Origin: Ectobius pallidus
Taxonomy: Eukaryota > Arthropoda > Insecta > Blattodea > Ectobiidae
Length of the DNA stretch: 64,000 bases
Direction of reading: 5' to 3'
Assembly (NCBI GenBank): GCA_964059195.1
Contig: CAXKWD010000001.1
Span: 215,892,484 to 215,956,483 of the forward strand
The notes under the pieces were generated by a model. It was not told where the DNA came from. It ran no database searches and saw only the letters and a list, made by a program, of their open reading frames with translations. The position numbers were made by a program, and so were the translations under genes. Numbering within the stretch: the stretch's first letter is position 1; each line of letters opens with the position of its first letter. Below, piece by piece: positions 42,607-53,506 of the stretch.

Positions 42607-43334
42607 TAGACTTCGGACTTTTAGGTCGCTAAAAATGCTGTTTTAGGTACCTAAAATAGGCTCTAAAAATTGGAAAATAGGTTCTAAAAATCGTAAAATA
42701 GTCTCTTATAAAATCGTTAAGTTGCCAATTTTCTGAAATATCTCAATTGTAATGCAGAATATTATATTTATTGAAGTCGCCATTAATCAATAATCATGAT
42801 AAAACACAGATATAGGCCTATGAAACACAGTTTTATATAGACCTATTACTAGGGCCTGTATTACTACCATAACAGTGAAAACCTAATCCCTGCACCCAGA
42901 AGCTACGCACGCTAGCACATTCAACCCCTTGTACCCCTCAGTGATTCAGATAACTTTTTTTTTACTAGATGTGGGCGTCGGGAGAAAAACACTACATTTT
43001 CTTGGGAATTCCAAGGAATTTTTCTACTGAAGACGAAACATTCCTTACTATTTAACCACGTCATAAATGTGCCATGTACTGCACACTCCGAGCTAAAAAT
43101 TTAGTACGAACTGAAAATAAATGCTAGAATTTATAACAAAAAATAACTTATTTTGAACTTTAGAGGAAAACAAGCAAAAAGGGCAATATTAGGCTCTAAC
43201 GTAAAAATAGGCTGTTTAGGCCATATAAAAATATCAGTTTTATTCATAGTCACTTATGAAACATGCATATACAAGTTTCCGTCCATATATCACTTAAGGA
43301 ATAAAATAGGTTTTTACCTAAACTCCGAAGTCTA
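42607..43334. mobile_element. hAT-like MITE with TTTTAGGT subterminal repeats
   Basis: Perfect 8-bp target duplication ATTACCAC at 42599-42606 and 43335-43342. Ends TAGACTTCGGA are inverted. The first ~110 bases hold repeated GGTNCTAAAA / AATAGG motifs, and the last ~180 bases hold matching ones (TAGGCTCTAA, TAGGTTTTTACCTAA). The 8-bp duplication fits hAT. No transposase. Confidence 0.8.
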
Positions 43335-43342
43335 ATTACCAC

Positions 43343-44105
43343 TTATCAAACTCTACATTATTTCGCTCGCTTGGCACAAATAAAATCAAGAAATTAGAAT
43401 CAGGCGAGGAGACAGGGTGCCTATTTAAATGTTAAGAAACTAGAGCTACTGTATTTCAGTGCATCGTGGATATACTCGTATCTGCGGGTGCAATTATTCC
43501 GCCCCCCCCAAAAAAAAACAACATATTATGTAAGTTCAGAACTGCATTCGACTTTCATGTCATTTCTCGGAGGGGGGGGGGAACAAATATAAGGTGCACC
43601 TTCGCATGAAACATGGAGCACTTTGTTTTATACCACGATCTAGCGAATTCTTCGAGGATGAGCAGGCTGACAAACCGTTGGATACAAGGCAAACTTGTGG
43701 GTACAAGGCACTTACTGTCGCATTTTTAGTATTTGGTGCGAGGGGGACTCTCGCATTTTTAATATTTGGTACGGTCGGGAGTGTCGGCGACAATACACAA
43801 GGATAGTTGGTCACCCTGCTTTGCTGAGAAACAAAATGTGAATATCGAGTGGGCGGAGCTTAAAGTGCACATTGTAATTGGCTTTCGCCCATTTCTCTTC
43901 TTGTCACTTCTACTTATTGAACGATACAGAACCTTTTATAAAACGGTAAAGTCCCGTTAATCTGGAGTAGATGGGACCAGACCCTGTCCGGATTAAATGG
44001 AATTTGCCTTAAAATGCACGTATTGTACTGTAATATAGGTTTTAGATGGTTAAATTATAAAATTACATTTTTAAATGAATATAACTTTTACTACATTTTA
44101 ATTTA
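43343..44105. other. Spacer with G and C homopolymer runs
   Basis: A C8A9 run near 43502 and a G10 run near 43570 are the only notable items. Overlapping short frames at 43560-43814 on both strands have no support. Confidence 0.45.
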
Positions 44106-44110
44106 GGGTA

Positions 44111-44395
44111 CACCGTAGCGTAATGGTTGAGACGCTGCGCTACAAACCGAAAGGTCGCGGGTTCGATCCCCGATGAGGTCATTGGAGCTTTTCAATCAGC
44201 CTAATCCTTCTGGTATGGCCCTGGGGTCGACTCAGTCTCCCAAAAGAAATGAGTACCAGGAGCAATCCTGGGGGTAAAAGCGGCCGGTGCGTAAGACTGA
44301 CAACCTTACCACCTTCATATGCCCAATGACTAAATGTCCTGGAACCCCCCCGGGCCTCCATGCCCTGTATAGTGAGTACTTTACTTTTACAATTT
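44111..44395 (+). mobile_element. tRNA-derived SINE
   Basis: The head CACCGTAGCGTAATGGTTG (A-box region) and GGTCGCGGGTTCGATCCCC (B box) is followed by a body with GAGTACCAGGAGCAATCCTG and GGCCGGTGCGTAAGACTGAC. Matches 55547-55855, with a partial copy at 56906-57170. Confidence 0.85.
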
Positions 44396-44520
44396 AATTT
44401 CAGTTGTAAATACCTCTGTAGAAGTAGACATAAGTTTTTCACCTACCTAACTGATGTAAGATTAACAAAACAAAGCATATTTGTGAATAAATTCCGTCCG
44501 TATTAGCAGGACTATACACT

Positions 44521-44692
44521 TATGCCGGTTGTCGACCAAGAGCTAAGCTAACTTAGCTTAGCTTAGCTCACATACAGTGCGGGATTTCATATGTAGTTTT
44601 CTCGGCACAACTAAGTTACATATGAAATCCCGCACTGCACGTGAGCTAAGCTAAACTAACTTAGCTTAGCTCTTGGTCGACAACCGGCATTA
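44521..44692. mobile_element. Palindromic MITE 'P', copy 2
   Basis: Same ends (TATGCCGGTTGTCGACC) and AGCTAAGCTAA arms as 32907-33098. The central loop differs (GTTTTCTCGGCACAACTAAG). Pairing is nearly complete. Confidence 0.85.
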
Positions 44693-44827
44693 TACTAGTT
44701 GGTTGCTTGATAAATCTTTATTAATTCAATTAATACTGACGACGAGGCTAAATAACTAATACGAGTACCTAAGCAATTTGGAAGCAATTAATAGGTGTAA
44801 TTTAATTTTTCTTTTTAATCAATTAAG

Positions 44828-45035
44828 GGGGCTCAGAAAACATTAGTCGGCTTTCTGTCCCGAATATTGCGGGTTCGATCCCGGCCCAGGTCGATGGCAT
44901 TTATGTGTGTATGAATGTGACAGTCCCACGTCAGTTGATTTACTGGTATGTAAAAGAATTTCTGCGGGACAAAATTCCGGCACACCGGCGACGACCACAG
45001 GCCTAAGTTGCAGTACATCCCCGTCGTTCAATAAT
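44828..45035 (+). mobile_element. tRNA-derived SINE
   Basis: GCGGGTTCGATCCCGGCCC (B box), then GACAGTCCCACGTCAGTTG and CTGCGGGACAAAATTCCGG. The 3' end is shared with 24285-24360. The short frames on the minus strand are repeat-derived. Confidence 0.7.
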
Positions 45036-45716
45036 CATATACCAACCAATTAGAAAGCATTTAAAAAATTAGTTTCAACCGGTTATTCTGTTCACAATTC
45101 TAAAATTTCAAACGAAAATTCCATTTAATAGTGGTATTATTTAATATTTTTCTAAAACTGTGGAGGAGTAAGTACCTTGCCTGTCAAAACTTTTAGACTC
45201 TTTTATCCGGTAATTTCAATCTTCAGTACAAAAAATAGAACCATTTATCAGACTTCGTTCAAATTTTGCACAGGTGTCCTTCCATTGATCTACAAAGAAT
45301 GAACCACAAGGGTTAAGATTTGCTGAAAAATTATTAACTAGGAAATAAAAAAAATATTGAAAACAAGTAGATTTAATATTAAGGAAGACAATGTCTTCAC
45401 CATTCGTCTTCACCAAGACAATCTCCGCAACAATGAACAAACTAAATCATTTGAAAAAATGTTAAGCAATAATTTGTAACCTTGATATGACGTTTCTAAA
45501 TAAACCTAGCCTACAATCCATTACTAGGATATCGTTCGAAACATTCCGATGTTTATATAACATGATCCAAATTAAGAATATCTATTGCAACACGTCCACA
45601 AAGACATTTCCTGCACCCGCCCAGGTGACAATACACATGGGGCCTTGCCCACACTCTAACATTGCGTCCCACACATCCACAGCTTTTAATCGTATCTAAC
45701 TTGAGAACTAGTAGAC
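45036..45716. other. Spacer, nothing recognised
   Basis: About 680 bp without a supported feature. Confidence 0.4.
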
Positions 45717-45729
45717 TATTTACTCTGAT

Positions 45730-46032
45730 GAACGCCTGCGTAGTTTTCGTCGCTGACTACGGATCTGCAGGCCCGGGTTCGATCCCGGTATCTGCTGGGA
45801 TGTATCTAAGAAATAGAGATCTGGAACGGGGTGCACTCAGCCTCGTGATACAAACTGAGGAGTTACTTGATAGAAAAGTAGCGGCTCCGGTCATGGAAAC
45901 CATCATTAACGACCGTGGATGTCGGCATGCTGACCACATGCAACTCAATCCTGCCATCTGCCTACGGTAGATGACGCAGCGGTCGGATGGTAGGACTAGT
46001 CCCTAAATTGGGATGTGGTGTTGCAGAGTTTT
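45730..46032 (+). mobile_element. tRNA-derived SINE with 13-bp target duplication
   Basis: The head has GTAGTTTTCGTCGCTGACT and the B box GGGTTCGATCCCGG, with a body as in 17634-17901. TATTYACTCTGAT flanks at 45717-45729 and 46033-46045 with one mismatch. Confidence 0.85.
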
Positions 46033-46374
46033 TATTCACTCTGATATATTCGAGTTCTCGTAACAACGGACAGTCTATTCTTCCTTAAGCTACTTAGACA
46101 GTAAAATCAGTATAAAATACATCCTGATATCGCCTATATAATTCGTAGTTGTTGAAAGATAGTCTACGCTGATATATGGGGGAACAGAGCAGAAGTGGTG
46201 TAAGTACAAAACTAGCATTTTTTTATATAAATACAAGTATGTTTAGAAAAGTCTTCTTTTTTGAGTGAACTTCATTCCAGTGTCAAGTTTTCCCTACAGA
46301 ATGCAGCATTATTTTAAAGATTTTATTTCCTTAAATGCTCAATATTCTACCTAACTTTTAGTGGCGAATACATA

Positions 46375-47926
46375 TCTATATTAATAAAAGGAAGTGTCTG
46401 TCCTCCGTCTGTCTGTCCGCGATGCCCAGCGAAATCTACTCAACGCAGAGATCTGAAATTTTATACATAGATGGGCTGAAAGGTGGGCGAATGCGCATCG
46501 AAGCCGGATTTTTAATTTTAGTTTTCGTTCGCGAGTTGTGAGTGAAAAACTGGCAGAAAACGTGATTTTAGCGCTGTCGAAGCATCAGATTTCAGTAATA
46601 CATTTCAATGTCAAATCAATTGCAGTTGGCTTTGGCTATTTTTGTCATACTGTGGTAATAAAAGCATCGCGATCGCTAGAATGTTGTAAGCCCACGCTGG
46701 TCGATTCATTTGTTTAGAATGTCAAGGCCCGTAGACATATGAAATTTTCAACCTACACGGAAGAGGGGTAATCAACATAGACCTAAATATGGTTAAATAT
46801 CGTTCGATTTGGACGAAACTCACTATACAGGGATTTTCTGGGCCAAGGAACTCGAATCTGAGATAGCTTTTACCAGGCGACGCTATCTAATCGTGACATG
46901 TAGTCCACGTGATTTAGGTGTTAATAAATATAATGATTTAACTACTATGCTCTTAATTTTTAATTCTTGAAATAATTATCGCGGGCGATCGCTTGATTTT
47001 GTAAGTCCATCCTGGACGATTCATTTATTTAGAATATCAAGGCCCGAAGACATGAAATTTTCAACCTACACGGAAGAGGTATAATCAATATAGGCCTAAA
47101 TATGGTCAAACATTGTTCGATTTGGACGAAACTGACTGTACAGGGGTATTCTGGGCCAAGGAACTCGAATCTGAGGTCGCTTTTACCAGGGGACGCTACC
47201 TAATCGTGGAATGCACTCCACGTGATTTAGGTGTTAACAATTATAATGATTTAACTATGCTCTTAATTTTTAGTTTTTAATTTTTGAAATAATTATCGCG
47301 GTGGAAGCCGCGGGCACATGCTGTTTGTCTGTCTGTCCACGATGCCCATCGAAATCTACTGAACGCAGAGATCTGAAATTTTAAAGATAGATGGACTGAA
47401 AGGTGGGCGAATGCACCTCGAAGCCGAATTTTTAATTTTAACTTTCGTTCGCGAGTTATGAGTGAAAAACTGGCAGAAAACGTGATTCGCGCTGTCGAAG
47501 CATCAGATTTCAGTAATACATTTCAATGTCAAATCAATTGCAGTTGTCTTTGGCTATTTTCGTCATACCGTGGAAATAAAAGCATCGCGATCGCTTGAAT
47601 GTTGTAAGCCCACGCTGGTCGATTCATTTGTTTAGAATGTTAAGGCCCGTAGACATATTAAACTTTCAACCAACACGGAAGAGGGATAATCAATATAGGC
47701 CTAAATACTGTATGGTGAAACATTGTTTGATTTGAACGAAACTATACCAGGGTTTTCTGGGCCAAGCAACTCGAATCTGAGGTCGCTTTTACCAGGCGAC
47801 GCTATCTAATCGTGGTATGTAGTCCACGTGATTTAGGTGTTAATAATTATAATGATTTAACTATTATGCTCTTAATTTTTAATTTTTGAAATAATTATCG
47901 CGGGCGAAGCCGCGGGCACATGCTAG
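46375..47926 (+). mobile_element. Head-to-tail array of Helitron copies
   Basis: The 5' end is TCTATATTAATAAAAGG after AT; the final 3' end is the hairpin GCGGGCGAAGCCGCGGGC, then ACATGCTAG, then T. Two internal junctions occur. At about 46987 a truncated hairpin (GCGGGCGATCGCTTG) runs straight into the middle of a second copy. At 47323 the second copy's 3' end (GGGCACATGCTG) is followed by a third copy's 5' region (GTCTGTCTGTCCACGATGCC). No Rep/helicase gene. Confidence 0.8.
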
Positions 47927-48164
47927 TATTCAATAAGCCAAATAATTTCAGCAGCTTGAAAGCTAATGGCAGTGCACGTCAACACAATGCTAGACAAAGG
48001 TCTGATTTGTACAGACCAACTAATTTGTTAACATTAGTTCCAAGAGATGCTTATTACTCTGCACAACAACATAAACTCTTTGAAAATGCCTTGTTTATTA
48101 ACAATCAAGTCGTAAGGATGTAAATAACTTAAGTTTGGATCTTAGTTCAGATTATGTAAACGCA
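47927..48164. other. Short spacer
   Basis: A 67-codon frame starts at the Helitron end; no support for a gene. Confidence 0.35.
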
Positions 48165-49164
48165 ACGTTAGGATGGATTAGTTTTTAAAAACACTGTTTT
48201 AGGTTTTCCATTAGGTGAAATAGTTTTTTTTAGGTTTTTTGTCCAAAATATCGTTTTCGGGTAGATTAATTGGTTTAATGAATTTGAATGTGCTACATAG
48301 GATTCAATACATAATACTTGTAAAATTTAACGTAACAAAATTGACTTAAATTTTTTTAAACTTGCTTTAGGACAATATTACACAACTGAAGAAAGAAAGC
48401 ATAAACAGTCAAAAGATGGAGTGAAAATAAGATTGCCTCACATTTCCTGGTTACAGTATATCAATAAATATCTTTCAAGATTCTCAACTGTGAGTTGTAT
48501 TGAATGACAACGTCTGTTATATACAGCATATACAGAGCAGACGTAGAAACCCGCGGAGTGCAACGTCATAAAATAACCTCAGAAGAAGAAAAAGAAGAAG
48601 AAATTCAGGTCGTCGCCAATCCACTGCCGTAATAAACTCGATTTCATTTGTTTTGGCATAATTAACACGTCTTCTTAAAACTCACAGTGTGACCACTCAG
48701 TATGAATAACAGGGAAGTACTAAAGGCAAACAAGCGCTTTAAAACACAGAAATATATATTATCCTTATTCATACACAGCAAAAATGGTTGTTCGTGCGAA
48801 TATTAAAAGGAATACGCCGGTACTCACACTTCCTCTCTTGATACTGTCCATACGACAATGGGTTGAACGAAACGCTGGTGGTATTAATTTCAACCCGACA
48901 AAAATTATTGTCTCTCCGCAAAATATAGATTTCTCAACTGACAAACAAAAAAGAAAAAAAAAGTAGCCTAAATTAGATATTTTAGGTTTTATATCCCGTT
49001 TAGGTATATTTAGGTTTTTAAACCCTATTTAGGTATATTTAGGTGCCACAGAATTAATGTGGGTGAATCCTATGGACATGATTCGAAAAAGTGTATGAGC
49101 GTTTTTTGTTTTGGAAGTAAGGAAAAAAAATAGGTAAAAACCTAAGAATCCGGTCCCTAGTTAT
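48165..49164. mobile_element. Decayed hAT-like element with TTTAGGT repeats
   Basis: The right end has CCTAAGAATCCGGTCCCTAG preceded by many TTTAGGT/ACCTAAA motifs (48965-49140). The left end near TAGGATGGATTAG has TTTTAGGTTTTCC motifs (48200-48240). Internal style matches the MITEs at 42607 and 49443. No matching 8-bp duplication is visible, so boundaries are tentative. Confidence 0.45.
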
Positions 49165-49442
49165 AATAGCGTGGCTAGGTTAGGTTGGGATATCTTAGGC
49201 TAGGTTAACACTTCTATTAGGACATTAGATTATATTCTTGCCTTAGACCAGGTGTGTCAAACATGCGGTCCGCGGCCCCCTCGGTTACGAAATTCGGCCT
49301 CTAAAATTTTAGGTAAAATTTATAAATATGTTCGCCATAAAATTTGCTAAACCCTGTTTTTCTAACAGTATAGAAGACAAAATATCCCATAAAATACCAG
49401 TATAGTGCTTTGTTCACCAAGCCATAACAAGAGGGTGATTAC

Positions 49443-50172
49443 CAGGGCCCGGATTCTGATGACCTAAAATTGTTTGAAAAATGACATATAAAATGACCCT
49501 AAATTTGAAAGAAAATGACTTAATAATTATAAAAAATGACCTAAAAACTGATATTTTATTTATAATAAATTATTATTGTACAACAAAGTTATAGACTAGT
49601 TTGTACATAATTGTAAGAAGTTGTGAATGTTCTTTTCCCACGGAAATTTATACTGGTACTGAGGCACTGGTGAGTCAAAATTCGGGACATCCTTTTGTGG
49701 TCTGCCGGATTATATTGTTGTTTATTGAGGGTAAACAATAGTTTGCACTCTCAAATCCAAGCAGGTGCCAAGTCAATCTAATAAAAATTGTAATATAATA
49801 CAAAATTTTGGCGTTTCTTTGATTCTTACTTCCGACTGAGACATGTCAGCACTTTAACGCCGAACGTTTTCTTCTTGCATTAAACTAACAACACTTCAAA
49901 GACAGCACCGCTAGCGACGAAAAAAGTTAATACACTCAATGTAAATACATGAAAATGACTAAATAAGGAAGCAAATGACACGAAAATGACGAAATAATGA
50001 CCTAAAATTGAAATAAATGGCCTAAAAATATAAAATGGCATAAAATGACAAAAAAGACCCAATAAAAATGTATTTCTATAATCTAGAGGCCTTGGTTAGG
50101 ATTTATCTACAAGTTGGCAATGTCTATGCAGCATCAATAAAAAGATGACTTGTCTTTAGAATCCGGGCCCTG
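49443..50172. mobile_element. 730-bp hAT-like MITE
   Basis: 15-bp TIRs CAGGGCCCGGATTCT and a perfect 8-bp target duplication GTGATTAC at 49435-49442 and 50173-50180. Both subterminal regions are crowded with ATGACCTAAAA-type motifs (for example near 49460, 49492, 49530, 50000, 50020). No ORF with support. Confidence 0.88.
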
Positions 50173-50633
50173 GTGATTACTAGCTCCTCCTCCTTTCAGC
50201 TTATCTTTTTCTCGTGACACAAGTTATCCCAAATACAGGTAGTGAATTTAGGGCTTGCTATGTCATTAATAGGGGCGGATTTCTACGACCTAAAAAATAG
50301 GATATATGCATGCATTTATGACCTAAAAAACATTAAAATATGACCAATAAATGTTAAAATATGACTTAACCACTTATACCCTTAGCAACCAGGGAAGGCG
50401 GTTGAGGCCAGGTAGATTCCTTCACCCACAGGCACCCTCACATTTACAAGGGCAGGAGATTTAGGACCAACCGTAATTTCCTCCCCGTGAGTCACCTAGT
50501 CTACTTCAATCAATCAATCTTAGATTTTTTTAATATGTCATTTTATCTTAAAATGTTTGTTATATAAAAAACAGTTTCAAACAGTTTCTATAAATACATA
50601 AGAAGGCTAAGAAAAAATAAAGGCGACATACAG

Positions 50634-52304
50634 ATGTTGAAAGGTGAGGAAGGTGACATAATAACAGACAATTCAGAAAAAGCAGAACAGTTGAGCCAAA
50701 GTTATGCTAAAGTATTCAGTCAACAAAAAAAAGCGGATGACACTCTTCTAACAAATTTAGCCGAAAGATGTCACGAGCCATTGAAAATAAAAGACTCTTT
50801 AATTCTCGCAAATTTACGTAATATGCGTAAGGGGAAATCTATGGGACCAGATGAGATATCAGGCGACATTATTAAATTAGGACAAGAAAAAATTGTCCCT
50901 TATCTCAGGGTGTTATTCAATGTTTCACTTAATAACAGTGTTATTCCACCGGACTGGAAAAAAGCCATAATAATTCCTATCTATAAAGCAGGGAATAGAA
51001 CTGATCCTGGAAACTATAGACCGATAAGCTTAACGTCTATAGTGTGTAAGCAAATGGAGCGACTCATTGAAGCATATATTAGGGATTTTTGTAATAAATA
51101 TAACTTGCTTTTTGCAAGACAACATGGTTTTAGGAAGGGCTATTCTTGCGAGTCACAGATGTTAGGTCTATATCAGGAAATTGCTGATATTTTAGACAAA
51201 GGAGGACAGGTTGATGGTATTATAATTGACTTCCAAAAGGCCTTTGATACAGTACCTCACGACATTTTAATGCTCAAACTTGCCGAAATGGGAATTGATA
51301 AGCGCGTAGTAGGTTGGATTAAGGAATTCATATATAACAGAACCCAAAGAGTGTGTGTTAATGACATATTGTCCCGTGAGACTCCAGTTACGTCTGGAAT
51401 ACCCCAAGGAAGCGTACTCGGTCCACTACTTTTTATATTATTTATAAATGACTTACCAAAATCGATCCAATCTCATATCAGATTGTTTGCGGATGACTGC
51501 ATTATATACAGGGAAATTTGTAATGAATTAGATGCGAAGTTACTGCAAGAAGACTTAGTTCGCACAGAAAAATGGGTTTCTGAAAATAGGATGACAATAA
51601 ACGCACGCAAAAGTAAAGCAATATCTTTCACCAACAAAAGGGTAAAATTTTGCTATAATTATGAAATGGAAAATGAAATTATAACGAGAGTAGAATCGTG
51701 CAATTATTTAGGAATAACTCTTAATAAGGAATTGAACTGGAATACACATATAGGAAATTCAATTAGCAAGGCATATAAAACATTGCACTTCGTATTTAGA
51801 GCATTAAGGGGAAGCAACTTAAAAACCAAAGAGTTAGCTTATAAATCATTAGTGAGACCAAATTTGGAATATGCTGTAAGTGTATGGGATCCGTATCAGG
51901 CAGGTCTAATAACACAGTTAGAAATGGTGCAGAGAAAAGCTGCAAGATTTGTTATGAATAAGCACCAACAAACTGACAGCGTTACGGCTATGTTAAAAAC
52001 ACTAGGGTGGAAATCTTTAGAATCCAGAAGGAAAATAAATAGATTAAAATGTATGTATTGTGTATACACGAAACAACCGGCATGGGAAGAGCTTCATAGC
52101 AAAATTAAAGAACCAGATTACAAAAGTAGGAAGGATCACAAATACAAAATAAGGGGTAGATCTCAGAGAACAAATATTGCCAAATTTTCTTTTTTAAATA
52201 GAGGGATCCAGGATTGGAATGATTTACCTGCAGAAATCTTCGAAACGTTTCCTGCTAACGCCAAAATTTTTAAAAATATATTGAATAGGGTATATGATGT
52301 ATAA
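50634..52304 (+). CDS. LINE reverse transcriptase (CR1/L2/jockey-like), 5'-truncated element
   Basis: A 556-codon open frame; the frame is open from 50568, just after a stop in the TIR arm, so the first Met is probably not the native start. The reverse-transcriptase domain spans about residues 95-310. Motifs: YRPISLTS (129-136), GFRKGYS (165-171), IIIDFQKAFDTV with D199, GIPQGSVLGPLLF (255-267) and FADD (285-288) with catalytic D287/D288. The C-terminal thumb/connection region ends W.DLPAEIF..F..AKIFKNILNRV, common in CR1/jockey-group LINEs. It would copy element RNA by target-primed reverse transcription. The apurinic endonuclease domain and ORF1 are absent, so this copy cannot move alone. 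The 3' UTR runs to GCAGTGTAAGGAAATAAATA near 52582. No frameshift or stop in the RT suggests youth. Confidence 0.9.
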   Translation: MLKGEEGDIITDNSEKAEQLSQSYAKVFSQQKKADDTLLTNLAERCHEPLKIKDSLILANLRNMRKGKSMGPDEISGDIIKLGQEKIVPYLRVLFNVSLNNSVIPPDWKKAIIIPIYKAGNRTDPGNYRPISLTSIVCKQMERLIEAYIRDFCNKYNLLFARQHGFRKGYSCESQMLGLYQEIADILDKGGQVDGIIIDFQKAFDTVPHDILMLKLAEMGIDKRVVGWIKEFIYNRTQRVCVNDILSRETPVTSGIPQGSVLGPLLFILFINDLPKSIQSHIRLFADDCIIYREICNELDAKLLQEDLVRTEKWVSENRMTINARKSKAISFTNKRVKFCYNYEMENEIITRVESCNYLGITLNKELNWNTHIGNSISKAYKTLHFVFRALRGSNLKTKELAYKSLVRPNLEYAVSVWDPYQAGLITQLEMVQRKAARFVMNKHQQTDSVTAMLKTLGWKSLESRRKINRLKCMYCVYTKQPAWEELHSKIKEPDYKSRKDHKYKIRGRSQRTNIAKFSFLNRGIQDWNDLPAEIFETFPANAKIFKNILNRVYDV

Positions 52305-52584
52305 TTTTTTGTTCTAAAATATTCACAGTATGCAATTTTTTTTATGTTATAGTTTTAAATGGAAATATATATATATATATATTTATTTTTAAATATCAGG
52401 TACGTGGATAGATGTTGCGATATTTAATGTGTAAGTGTATGTATAGTGTGTCTTTTTTGTATATATGTATGGCTGGTATTTATTTAATGTGTAGTGTTAT
52501 TTCTGTATATATGTATGGCTGGTATTTATTGCACCACTGCCACCGGGTTGTTGACCCATTTGCAGTGTAAGGAAATAAATACAA

Positions 52585-52774
52585 ATATCAATTCTACACA
52601 TAATTACAAGAAAAATGACACCAAACAATGTATAATTTACTTTAATAGGAACATAGGACTTGAAAGCAGTTTTCTCGTAACTTTTATTTATGTATTTGTT
52701 ATAGATGTTCCTGTTAAAGTAAATTATACATTGTTTGGTGTCATTTTTCTTGTAATTATGTGTAGAATTGATAT
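52585..52774. repeat. Hairpin with 70-bp arms and 50-bp loop
   Basis: Arms 52585-52654 and 52705-52774 are inverse copies with a single difference (AATAGG versus AACAGG). The left arm starts right at the LINE's A-rich 3' tail; the right arm runs into the right TIR arm by a few bases. Confidence 0.88.
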
Positions 52775-53506
52775 ATAACTAACATTTTAAGATAAAATGA
52801 CATATTAAAAAAATCCAAGATTGATTGATTGAAGTAGACTAGGTGACTCACGGGGAGGAAATTACGGTTGGTCCTAAATCTCCTGCCCTTGTAAATGTGA
52901 GGGTGCCTGTGGGTGAAGGAATCTACCTGGCCTCAACCGCCTTCCCTGGTTGCTAAGGGTATACACATTGTGCATATTTTTTAAAGTTTCAATACAATTC
53001 ATTTTATTAAAATATAGTGTTAATTATTTTAAATATCTGTAAATTCTCAAAAAGTATCATTATAATGCGAAATATGATATAGAACTTCAAAATTTATTTA
53101 ATATGCACACAAATAGCCTATGCCAAAAATATGACCTAAATATGCATATTCATACTAAATATGCTAGAATAGTTAAAATGTCCTAAATATGCAGTTATGT
53201 GCACAATAAAAGCCGTTCCATTTTCACCAGGATGCTTGGAATCGGGTTTAAATTAATCGGAAACCTGAAATAATGCAAAGGGGAAAAATATGACATGTCA
53301 TAGAAATCCGCCCCCTAATAATAATAATGACTACAATTATAGTGTATTATTCTATGGTGTGTTAAAATTTAAAAGTGGGTGGTGGCTTTTTACAAAATAT
53401 AAAAACACTCCTAAATTTTATAATAACATAGGTTATTACGGCCCTTGGACTTAAAATTATCAAGTCGAGTTGGCCCTCAGTAAAAGTTGAGCTTGAGTGC
53501 TTGCTT

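Larger units (their letters stand above)
50375..52963. mobile_element. Element with 192-bp TIRs enclosing a LINE
   Basis: Arms 50375-50566 and 52772-52963 are inverse copies with very few differences (anchors CCCTTAGCAACCAGGGAAGG, CACCCTCACATTTACAAGGG, AATTTCCTCCCCGTGAGTCA). TA or TATA borders both ends. A 5'-truncated LINE and a 70-bp-arm hairpin fill the middle. Either a DNA element was invaded by a LINE, or the LINE was captured between inverted copies. Confidence 0.8.
50270..53317. mobile_element. Element with TAGGGGCGGATTTCTA ends, host of the next level
   Basis: Left TAGGGGCGGATTTCTA and right inverse (one extra G). ATGACCTAAA/TATGCAT motifs follow each end (50287-50370 and 53120-53200), as in the hAT-like MITEs. 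The 8-bp flanks are AT-rich and do not match perfectly. Without the inner insert it would be about 460 bp. Confidence 0.6.
49249..53503. mobile_element. Outer hAT-like element hosting nested insertions
   Basis: The left end CAGGTGTGTCAAACATGCGG, next to CGCGGCCCCCTCGG, and the right end GGCCCTCAGTAAAAGTTGAG..GCTTG resemble the two ends of the GTGTCAAAC class of hAT elements known from many animals. Removing the inserts at 49443-50172 and 50270-53317 leaves about 475 bp. TIR similarity is weak and no target duplication was confirmed. Confidence 0.4.

Noticed and set aside
43560..43814. Overlapping 84- and 70-codon frames on both strands
   Set aside because: No domain, includes G10 homopolymer; chance openness.
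49190..49220. TAGGTTAGGTTGGG / TAGGCTAGGTTAA, like insect telomere TTAGG
   Set aside because: Only two imperfect units, no array; also a single TTAGG-like spot near 56036.
49880..50062. 60-codon F-rich frame
   Set aside because: Low-complexity translation of ATGACCTAAA-type subterminal repeats.
50634..52304. Idea that the RT belongs to a retron or group II intron
   Set aside because: Motif spacing and the C-terminal W.DLP..F region are LINE-type; neighbours are eukaryotic mobile elements.
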